From Bacteroidota bacterium (GTDB lineage: Bacteria > Bacteroidota > Bacteroidia > M30B66), in assembly GCA_020438185.1 (NCBI GenBank), contig JAGQVC010000136.1, positions 1 through 5,547 of the forward strand: a stretch of DNA of 5,547 nucleotides. Reading direction: 5' to 3'. Below are positions 1 to 5,547 of this stretch, one piece after another. The notes beneath the pieces were generated by a model that searched no databases, was not told the DNA's origin, and saw only the letters and a program-made list of their open reading frames with translations. The position numbers and the translations under genes were made by a program. Each line of letters begins with the position of its first letter. Position 1 is the stretch's first letter.

Positions 1-156
1 TATGAAGGATTATGCAAAAGGAGAATAAAGCAACGGGAAGGAGCTTCAGATACCAATTCATGGCAGCGTATTAGACTATACAAAGTAAAAAAAATCTTGC
101 AGAGATTATTACTCAAGTTATTATTTTTGAAGGTATGTCGAATCCTCAAAAAATAA
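1..156 (+). CDS. Possible 3' end of an unidentified upstream gene (partial)
   Basis: One forward frame is open from the first base to a TAA at 154-156, giving about 51 codons with no in-frame ATG, so any start lies outside the window. The first part reads like ordinary protein (for example GASDTNSWQRIRLYK). The end is rich in Lys, Arg and Leu, finishing VCRILKK. It would overlap the radical SAM gene by 22 bases in another frame. I recognise no family. A frame of this length can stay open by chance in AT-rich DNA. A second forward frame that stops at 26-28 (ending KDYAKGE) is an equally possible end for the upstream gene. Treat this as a candidate only. Confidence 0.3.
   Translation, partial: YEGLCKRRIKQREGASDTNSWQRIRLYKVKKILQRLLLKLLFLKVCRILKK
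97..129 (+). promoter_or_regulatory. Weak Bacteroidota-type promoter candidate (-33/-7)
   Basis: TATTTTTG at 122-129 matches the Bacteroidota -7 consensus TAnnTTTG exactly. A TTG at 97-99 lies 22 bp upstream, within the usual spacing to the -33 element. The -7 element ends only 5 bp before the ATG at 135, so transcription would start at or within a couple of bases of the start codon and give an essentially leaderless mRNA. The motif is short and the region AT-rich, so chance is a real alternative. Confidence 0.2.
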
Positions 157-1190
157 AAGGCAGAGGAGCTCAGTTAAACACGAAAAATCCTTTTCTGAAA
201 CAGGGCTATGCTCTTGAGCATTTTGAAGGTATTGATGAATTGCCAGATCCCGATCCGGGTACTGTGGTTCAGGCTGAACATTCTAAATCTATTGTAAATA
301 AAATTACCAGTCCCGATTTGCCTTTCATGTATTCTATAAATCCCTACCAGGGTTGTGAACATGGTTGTGCGTATTGTTATGCCAGAAATGTTCACACTTA
401 TTGGGGTTTAAGTGCCGGAATTGATTTTGAACGAAGAATAATCTATAAACCACAGGCGGCTGAATTGCTTGCAGATTTCTTTTCAAAAAAATCATATTCT
501 CCTTCATCAATTAGTTTATCAGGTAATACTGATTGTTACCAACCGTTAGAAAAGAAATTTCAAATTACGCGGTCGCTACTCGAAGTCTTTTTGAAGCACA
601 AACATCCGGTTGGCATAATCACCAAAAATTCATTAATCCTCCGAGATATTGATATTTTGCAGGAACTTGCAAAGGATAATCTGGTAAGAGTTTACATTTC
701 GCTCACAACTTTGGACGAGAGTTTACGAAGGATAATGGAACCCAGAACATCATCTTCGGCTAATCGCCTGAAAACTATTGAACACTTAAGTGACGGGGGA
801 ATTCCTGTTGCTGTGATGACAGCACCGGTTATTCCCGGGCTTAACAGTGACGAAATACCTCAATTGCTTAAAGCCGCCGCCGACCATGGTGCGCTAAGAG
901 CAGGTTACACATTTGTGAGATTAAATGGTGATGTAAAGGAAATATTTAATGATTGGCTTTTTAAAAATAAGCCCGATTCCAGAGATAAAATCTGGAAGTT
1001 AATTTCATCCGGACATGGTGGAAATGTAAGCGATAGTCGTCCGGGAATAAGAATGCGCGGTGAAGGGCAAGTAGCGGAATCAATTAGGCAAATGTTTAAA
1101 TTATTTGAAAGGAAGTATTTTAAAGGCAGAGCCTTGCCTGATTTAGATTATTCCAAATTTATCCGATCGGGTCAGTTAAAGCTGTTTTAA
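135..1190 (+). CDS. PA0069-family radical SAM protein (spore photoproduct lyase-related)
   Basis: This is a complete 351-residue radical SAM enzyme of the PA0069 type, distantly related to spore photoproduct lyase (SplB). The CX3CX2C motif that binds the [4Fe-4S] cluster used for S-adenosylmethionine cleavage is C74, C78 and C81, followed directly by the family-typical YAR. Other family signatures seen are KGRGAQLN near the N-terminus (residues 8-15), GLSAGIDFE (91-99) and NTDCYQPLE (131-139). The KGRGA block supports the ATG at 135, since the next Met (65) would remove it. No signal peptide or membrane segment is seen, so it is cytosolic. The substrate is unknown for this family; kinship with SplB suggests nucleic acid, but that is inference. 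The protein ends QLKLF (347-351), which resembles a sliding-clamp-binding motif. There is no clear Shine-Dalgarno sequence, as is usual in Bacteroidota. The gene is transcribed alone and converges on the receptor gene. Confidence 0.93.
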   Translation: MSNPQKIKGRGAQLNTKNPFLKQGYALEHFEGIDELPDPDPGTVVQAEHSKSIVNKITSPDLPFMYSINPYQGCEHGCAYCYARNVHTYWGLSAGIDFERRIIYKPQAAELLADFFSKKSYSPSSISLSGNTDCYQPLEKKFQITRSLLEVFLKHKHPVGIITKNSLILRDIDILQELAKDNLVRVYISLTTLDESLRRIMEPRTSSSANRLKTIEHLSDGGIPVAVMTAPVIPGLNSDEIPQLLKAAADHGALRAGYTFVRLNGDVKEIFNDWLFKNKPDSRDKIWKLISSGHGGNVSDSRPGIRMRGEGQVAESIRQMFKLFERKYFKGRALPDLDYSKFIRSGQLKLF

Positions 1191-1191
1191 A

Positions 1192-1219
1192 ATTCATCCG
1201 CCTGAAAAGGCGGATGAAT
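1192..1219. terminator. Bidirectional terminator hairpin between convergent genes
   Basis: The arms ATTCATCCGCCT (1192-1203) and AGGCGGATGAAT (1208-1219) are perfectly complementary over 12 bp and enclose a GAAA loop of the stable GNRA class. The hairpin occupies nearly all of the 32-bp gap between two converging stop codons, so it can serve both strands. Beyond a two-base AA bulge (1220-1221), TTTTAAA (1185-1191) and TTTAAAA (1222-1228) can also pair, lengthening the stem with A/T pairs. No long uninterrupted T-tract follows on either strand, so efficiency is uncertain, but position and stem strength make termination the best explanation. Confidence 0.8.
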
Positions 1220-1222
1220 AAT

Positions 1223-3628
1223 TTAAAATTTGCCCTGAATAGAAAAAACAAAGTTTCGTCCTGAAGCGGCAATACCTGAACTATATGGCCTGTATCGGAT
1301 ATCTGCCATATTTTCAATTCCTGCACTTACCGATATATTATAATTTATTTGAAAAAGTATCTTTAAATTAATTGTTGTCCAAGCAGGTGAATAAGGAATG
1401 CCATTATTATCCCTGGCATACAAAACAGGTTTTTGTCTTTCCTCCTCATTTAGTTCGGAATACGTAACCTCATCACAATGCAAAAGATATAATTGCAAAT
1501 TCAGTTTGTTGTTTTTGTATCCGATTCCTGCTTTGAAAAATGCCGGAGCTGCATGTCTGGCCGGACTTACAGTTCCGTCATCCATTTCTTCCATCCCCGA
1601 TTGGTAATTGTATTTAATGATAGCTTCGAACCCTTCAGGGAGCTTTATTTCAGCGCCTGCATGAAATCCTCTGACTTCTGAGAAGGATGCATTTTGGATA
1701 GCATACACTTCGCTCATTTCACCATCATATAAAATACTGTCCTTTCCTTCAACCTGAAATTTCCTGCGCACCATGGCATTGTCCAGGTAGGTGTAAAAAC
1801 CTCCCAGTTCAATAATCACTTTGTTATCAATGTTTTTTACAATGTTAAGCTCTGCGTTGTATGCATATTCGGCATTTAAATTCGTATTGGGAACCACTAC
1901 TTCCCCACTTGCAAAGTCAAATATTTTACCCATGTCATCCACATTGGGAGCTCTGAAACCGGTACTAGATTTTAAAATAAATCTCCAGTTTTTACCGGGA
2001 TTTATATTTATACCCAGACATCCTGTTGTTGCGGCATTCTTGATGGAACTCGCGCTAAAGTCGAAAGGATAAAATGCAAGTTGACGGGTGAAATCGGAAT
2101 TAATTTCAAAATTATTGTAGCGCAGTCCGGCATTAAGAAAAATAATCCGGCTTAATTTATACTCATAATTCAGATAGGCTGCCATACTTACCCAATCTGA
2201 TTGCGGATACCTGTCCGGAACCGCAATACTGCTGTTATCACGGATATCGACCGCTGATCCGCGTGATTTAACTTTGTTTTGGACAAATTCAAAGCCGTAA
2301 TAAAAAGTGCTTTTTCCCTGTTTTTTCTCCAGGTCAATTTGTGCAGATGCAGCTGCCACATATTCCTTTTGAGTTCTCAACCTGTAATGATTGAATCTTC
2401 TGTCAATTCGACTTTCTTCAAAATTCTGCAAGGCCATTCTTAGAGTTGCACGGTCAAAAAATACTGTTGGTTTTGAGTAATCAACCTGCAAATGGTGCAT
2501 AGACCATTTTTGAGGGCCATAATTCCAGACTGCGGAAACAGGCAGGCCAGAAGTCTGGATTTCTATCATACGATCATATCGCGAATAATTTGACGTTTCC
2601 GAATAATGAAAAGCATATGACATATCCAATCTATCGTTCGGTTTGTATCTGATTTTCTGCATAAAATTCAGCTGACTATATCCACTTGGGTTTTGCACTT
2701 CCGGATCCTTATTGGTCACAACTCTGTCAACACTATCGGCACGCTCCACGTAAAATGGTTTCAGGTAATCATCAGGTCCATAGCTTCCCATTTTTAAATC
2801 CCCGAATTTCGAATGGGTAAAGCTGGTTAAAAGAGCCCATTTTTTAAATCCGTTATTTACATCAAAATGAAAGGTGTTTTCACTATTCGCTGTTGAATAC
2901 CGGGCTGCAGCGTTTCCAGTGGTAAGGACCTGTTTGCTGAGTGAAAGTTGCGGTGTTAATGTATGGAAACTCATAACTGCCCCTATGGCATCACTTCCGT
3001 ACATAACCGAGCCGGGACCCGGTAAAATCTCTGTATTCTCTATGGCAAATGCATCAAGCGAAATTACGTTCTGAATATTGCCGGCTCTGAAAATTGCAGT
3101 ATTCATCCGCACACCGTCAACTGAATATAACAACCGGTTTGTTGCAAATCCTCTGATCATGGGAGAGCCGCCTCCCTGCTGACTTTTTTGAATAAAAACC
3201 TCGCCGCTGCTTCCTAGTAAATCAGCAGTTGTCTGTGGATTGATGAGCCTGAAGAATTCAGGAGTTATTCGGATTATTCTTGATGGAATTTCCTCTTCAT
3301 TCTGCACCTGACGAGTGGCTGATACAACTGCAGTTTTTATGGTTAGCGATGGCGTTAATAAAAAATCGGTTCGTTTGATTAATTCTGTGTAAGTAACTTC
3401 CTCAGCTTTATAGCCAAGCCGACGTATTTCCAGTAATTCTGAATTTTTAAACTGACTTAAATCAGACTGACCGAGCGAGTTACTTATCGTATATAATGAC
3501 GGTTCATTTGAAATTATATAAACCATCCCAAGAGCCTGCCCTGATTCGGCATCTCTGAAAGTGATTACCTGTGCCTTTGTTTGTATAAAAAAGAGCATAG
3601 ATAAACACATAAAAATTAAATGTTTCAT
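1223..3628 (-). CDS. TonB-dependent outer-membrane receptor
   Basis: This complete 801-residue protein is an outer-membrane, TonB/ExbBD-energised receptor importing an unidentified ligand. Residues 1-19 form a signal peptide (MKHLIFMCLSMLFFIQTKA, cleavage probably before Q20). Residues 20-95 resemble the carboxypeptidase-regulatory-like domain common on Bacteroidota receptors. The plug spans about 115-225, with landmarks SPMIRGFATNRLL, SVDGVRMN and GPGSVMYGSDAIGAV. The remainder is the beta-barrel, containing GFRAPNVDD (557-565) and NTNL (581-584), and ending in a C-terminal Phe (SIQGKF) as expected for barrel assembly. FRAP plus an NPNL-like motif recalls the haemoglobin/transferrin/lactoferrin receptor group, but no His occurs between the two motifs, so a haem substrate is not supported. 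It is not SusC-like and no SusD-type gene follows. The start lies 18 bp after the stop of the 186-residue gene, implying co-transcription. The stop is followed by the shared terminator hairpin. Confidence 0.92.
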   Translation of the reverse strand: MKHLIFMCLSMLFFIQTKAQVITFRDAESGQALGMVYIISNEPSLYTISNSLGQSDLSQFKNSELLEIRRLGYKAEEVTYTELIKRTDFLLTPSLTIKTAVVSATRQVQNEEEIPSRIIRITPEFFRLINPQTTADLLGSSGEVFIQKSQQGGGSPMIRGFATNRLLYSVDGVRMNTAIFRAGNIQNVISLDAFAIENTEILPGPGSVMYGSDAIGAVMSFHTLTPQLSLSKQVLTTGNAAARYSTANSENTFHFDVNNGFKKWALLTSFTHSKFGDLKMGSYGPDDYLKPFYVERADSVDRVVTNKDPEVQNPSGYSQLNFMQKIRYKPNDRLDMSYAFHYSETSNYSRYDRMIEIQTSGLPVSAVWNYGPQKWSMHHLQVDYSKPTVFFDRATLRMALQNFEESRIDRRFNHYRLRTQKEYVAAASAQIDLEKKQGKSTFYYGFEFVQNKVKSRGSAVDIRDNSSIAVPDRYPQSDWVSMAAYLNYEYKLSRIIFLNAGLRYNNFEINSDFTRQLAFYPFDFSASSIKNAATTGCLGININPGKNWRFILKSSTGFRAPNVDDMGKIFDFASGEVVVPNTNLNAEYAYNAELNIVKNIDNKVIIELGGFYTYLDNAMVRRKFQVEGKDSILYDGEMSEVYAIQNASFSEVRGFHAGAEIKLPEGFEAIIKYNYQSGMEEMDDGTVSPARHAAPAFFKAGIGYKNNKLNLQLYLLHCDEVTYSELNEEERQKPVLYARDNNGIPYSPAWTTINLKILFQINYNISVSAGIENMADIRYRPYSSGIAASGRNFVFSIQGKF

Positions 3629-3646
3629 GTGTAATTATTTACCTGT

Positions 3647-4207
3647 TCAAAACTGAATTCCCTGATTACTGATCGAGTATTCAGGTGGTAAATAGGGAGG
3701 AGCAACAGATCTTGCTATTTCTTCCAGAGATTTGGAAATAATCAAACTTTTAATAATTCCAGATGGTTTTATCTGGTATTCATCTGAGAAAGTGAAGAAA
3801 AGATTGCTGAAGAAATCATATGCAATCTGCAGGCCTCTTTTGCCTAAAGGGTGCTCACCCAACATGAGTTTTAGAAGAGCTTGTAATTTTTTGTTTAATG
3901 TTGTTTCTGATTTATCTGGCCAGCAGTAGAAGCAAACTTGATTACCTAAATAGAACCTCTGCACTACATCATACATTTCTCCATTGTATTCAAACTCATC
4001 ATCCTCCTTCCAGCTTAGAACTTGCTCGGCTTCATCCTGTGAAAACTTGAGTAATACAAGCTTATCCTTTTCAATCCGGGTCGCCAGATTTAGTTTCGCG
4101 TTTTTCTCGAATTTATGTTTAAGGAATAAATAGGAGCCCAGCTGCGTGAGCACCGGCAAGGTGAGACAAAGCAGTAAAATGAGTCCTTGAATTTTAAACT
4201 TAAACAT
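3647..4207 (-). CDS. Membrane-anchored protein of unknown function, paired with TonB receptor
   Basis: I do not recognise a named family for this 186-residue protein. It starts with basic MFKFK, then a hydrophobic segment at about residues 7-29, most simply an inner-membrane signal anchor because no convincing signal-peptidase site follows. The rest (about 30-186) would then lie in the periplasm. That part contains the charged/aromatic stretch EDDEFEYNGEMYDVV (68-82), which looks like a conserved core, a CFYC pair (C92, C95), then WPDKSETTLNKKL (96-108), and a Pro-rich tail PPYLPPEY (170-177). CFYC could bind metal or be redox-active, but nothing else supports either. Its stop is 18 bp before the receptor start on the same strand, so the two are probably one operon, and a helper role in the receptor's uptake function is a reasonable inference. 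No enzyme motif is visible. Confidence 0.82.
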   Translation of the reverse strand: MFKFKIQGLILLLCLTLPVLTQLGSYLFLKHKFEKNAKLNLATRIEKDKLVLLKFSQDEAEQVLSWKEDDEFEYNGEMYDVVQRFYLGNQVCFYCWPDKSETTLNKKLQALLKLMLGEHPLGKRGLQIAYDFFSNLFFTFSDEYQIKPSGIIKSLIISKSLEEIARSVAPPYLPPEYSISNQGIQF

Positions 4208-4210
4208 AGT

Positions 4211-4227
4211 TTTTGGCTGGCCGAAAA
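4211..4227. repeat. Imperfect inverted repeat just upstream of the 186-residue gene
   Basis: The half-sites TTTTGGC (4211-4217) and GCCGAAAA (4220-4227) are complementary apart from one extra G at 4223, and are separated by TG. The two-base spacer is too small for an RNA hairpin, so if it matters it would be as a protein-binding site. It lies 4-20 bases before the start codon at 4207, where a bound regulator could affect expression of the gene pair. The rest of the 97-bp gap (4208-4304) shows no clear promoter. The repeat is short and could be chance. Confidence 0.2.
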
Positions 4228-4304
4228 TTATTGAAATTTTTGAAATGCTATGTTGTGAAACAAAGTCTCAATAAAAATAGCTGCAGTTATGTTTATTTGT
4301 GTTT

Positions 4305-5547
4305 TCAATTATTTTCTTGTGCATAAAATGCAGGATTAAAATTCACAAAACATACCTGTTGTGTTGCTCTTGTAACTGCTGTGTAAAGCCACCTTAAATA
4401 ATTCCTGTCCAGCAATTCTTCTGTAATGTAACCCTGATCCACAAACACACATTTCCATTGTCCCCCCTGGGCTTTGTGACAGGTTACCGCGTATGCAAAT
4501 TTGATTTGTAGCGCATTCAAATAGGGATCCGTTCTCATCGCTTTAATACGTTGTTGCTTCGTTTTGAGGTGAGCATAATCTTCTTCGATTATTTTTCTCA
4601 ACTCCCGCAATTTCGTGTACGGAACACTTGCCTGTTCTATATCGAGCGAATTTAGTAATACTTTTGCCTCAAATTCAGGCTGATCGGGATAATCAATCAT
4701 GCGCAGCTCGGCATCGGCAAACATAAAATCACCCCGCGTTTCTCTTTTTCTGATACGCGTTATTTCCATCGTATCGCCATTAGCGATAAATCCGGGACCA
4801 CTATTTTCGGGCAGCCAGAAATAGTTGTTTTTTACAACCATTATCTGGTCTCCTGCGCTAATCAGGTCTTCGAGCCATTTAATGCGTGCTCTAATTTGCC
4901 TGTTAAACTGATTGGCAGTCCGATTTGAGCGGGTTACTACCAGTACTTCTTCTTCCCCGAATTTTGAATAGGCTTCCTGGAGGGCATCTTCAAGCTCAGT
5001 TCCATTGATTGCAGCTACGTCCTTAAATCCGGAGGAAACCAAACCGGGCATAAATTCTTCTCCACCATCAATTTTGTTCCTGATTTCGGTGGCATTGAAT
5101 AATATTCCACTTTCAAGGCGCTGTCGCATTACTTCATGCAATCTGCATTCATCCACATTTAAATAATAATTAGATGCGAGAAATACCGGATCGAGTGCAG
5201 GACTTTCATCGCATCCAACAGGAGGTAACTGAGCGGAATCACCAATTAACATTAGCCGGCATGCCTCACCACTTTGCACATATTCGATCAGGTCTGATAA
5301 TAAATCCGCCTGCTCTTCAGCAGAAGAAGTTCCAATCATGGAAGCTTCATCAACAATAAACACAGTGTTTTTATGCTTATTTTTTTGCAGCGAGAAGTGC
5401 ATTCCGGTTTCACCGGCCTGAGCAAAATAAATCTTTTTGTGAATCGTAAAAGCCTGTTTTCCGGCGTAAGCCGAAAGTACCTTTGCAGCCCTGCCTGTTG
5501 GTGCCAGTAACACCGTTTTGAGCGTTGTGGATTTTAATGTTTTAACC
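4305..5547 (-). CDS. RecD/Dda-like superfamily 1B DNA helicase, 5' end outside the window
   Basis: This is the C-terminal 413 codons of an ATP-dependent DNA helicase. The frame runs open to the window edge and reads VKTLKSTTLKT before the GTG at 5511-5513, which is an internal Val codon and not the start. The Walker A motif should lie just beyond the edge. Counting that Val as residue 1, motifs in order are: motif Ia LLAPTGRAAKVL (2-13), Walker B VDEASMI (54-60), motif III IGDSAQLPPVG (90-100), an SH3-like insertion around AGDQIMVVKNNYFWLPE (220-236) and GFIANGD (241-247), then TCHKAQGG (344-351) and the arginine-finger motif YTAVTRA (377-383). This order matches RecD2, T4 Dda and related 5'-3' helicases with a UvrD-like C-terminal domain. 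A compact form of this type is common in Bacteroidota and is presumed to act in DNA repair or replication. The catalytic residues visible here are intact. It is upstream of the receptor pair but 97 bp separates them. Confidence 0.93.
   Translation of the reverse strand, partial: VKTLKSTTLKTVLLAPTGRAAKVLSAYAGKQAFTIHKKIYFAQAGETGMHFSLQKNKHKNTVFIVDEASMIGTSSAEEQADLLSDLIEYVQSGEACRLMLIGDSAQLPPVGCDESPALDPVFLASNYYLNVDECRLHEVMRQRLESGILFNATEIRNKIDGGEEFMPGLVSSGFKDVAAINGTELEDALQEAYSKFGEEEVLVVTRSNRTANQFNRQIRARIKWLEDLISAGDQIMVVKNNYFWLPENSGPGFIANGDTMEITRIRKRETRGDFMFADAELRMIDYPDQPEFEAKVLLNSLDIEQASVPYTKLRELRKIIEEDYAHLKTKQQRIKAMRTDPYLNALQIKFAYAVTCHKAQGGQWKCVFVDQGYITEELLDRNYLRWLYTAVTRATQQVCFVNFNPAFYAQENN

Noticed and set aside
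174..395. Minus-strand open frame of 73 codons opposite the radical SAM gene
   Set aside because: It lies wholly antisense to a well-supported conserved gene, across the Cys-motif region, and its translation shows no recognisable domain. It is a shadow frame.
1398..3074. Several plus-strand open frames of 62-83 codons opposite the TonB receptor
   Set aside because: They are antisense to a clearly conserved receptor, overlap one another in part, and show no domain or coherent signal; they are by-products of the receptor's codon use.
3732..3929. Plus-strand open frame of 65 codons opposite the 186-residue gene
   Set aside because: It is antisense to a gene with good context and a membrane anchor, and has no visible protein features of its own.
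4223..4230. Minus-strand TAATTTTC as a -7 promoter element for the 186-residue gene
   Set aside because: It matches TAnnTTTG in 7 of 8 positions expected to differ little from chance in AT-rich DNA, and no TTG or TTTG lies at suitable -33 spacing upstream.
4231..4246. Direct repeat TTGAAAT with 9-bp period in the gap upstream of the 186-residue gene
   Set aside because: Two copies of an AT-rich 7-mer are expected by chance and show no link to a known binding site.
4247..4281. Imperfect stem-loop (GCTAT and ATAGC arms with an inner TTGTGA/TCTCAA pairing) after the helicase gene
   Set aside because: The outer stem is only 5 bp, the inner one has a mismatch, and a large asymmetric internal loop separates them. 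It is too weak to call a terminator.
5174..5359. Plus-strand open frame of 61 codons opposite the helicase
   Set aside because: It covers the antisense of helicase motifs II and III, which are strictly conserved on the other strand.
1..5547. A previously undescribed defence or mobile system
   Set aside because: No transposase, integrase, tandem repeat array, toxin-antitoxin pair, reverse transcriptase or multi-gene accessory cassette is present. The genes are housekeeping-like or envelope-related.

Overview
The window looks like ordinary chromosomal DNA from a member of the Bacteroidota. The evidence is AT-rich sequence (around 40% GC by eye), start codons without clear Shine-Dalgarno sequences, an outer-membrane TonB-dependent receptor with an N-terminal carboxypeptidase-regulatory-like domain, and a compact RecD-like helicase of a type common in that phylum. 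No lower rank can be assigned safely.

Layout: positions 1-156 are open in one forward frame and may be the 3' end of an unidentified upstream gene. Positions 135-1190 (+) encode a complete PA0069-type radical SAM protein, related to spore photoproduct lyase. A 12-bp perfect hairpin with a GAAA loop (1192-1219) fills the 32-bp gap between this gene and the convergent block and probably serves as a two-way terminator. On the minus strand, read from right to left, are: the 3' part of a RecD/Dda-like superfamily 1B DNA helicase (4305-5547, cut by the window edge); a 97-bp gap; a 186-residue membrane-anchored protein of unrecognised family (3647-4207); and, 18 bp further, an 801-residue TonB-dependent receptor (1223-3628).

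How the genes relate: the 186-residue protein and the receptor are almost certainly co-transcribed and probably serve one uptake function at the cell envelope, with an unknown substrate. The helicase lies upstream in the same direction but is separated by a longer gap, and nothing else links it to them. The radical SAM gene is an independent unit. Its last five residues, QLKLF, match the bacterial sliding-clamp-binding consensus, which hints at a DNA-associated role.

I found no mobile elements, tRNA or rRNA genes, CRISPR arrays or defence cassette. The two points most worth following up are the clamp-like C-terminus of the radical SAM protein and the pairing of the unrecognised 186-residue protein with the receptor.
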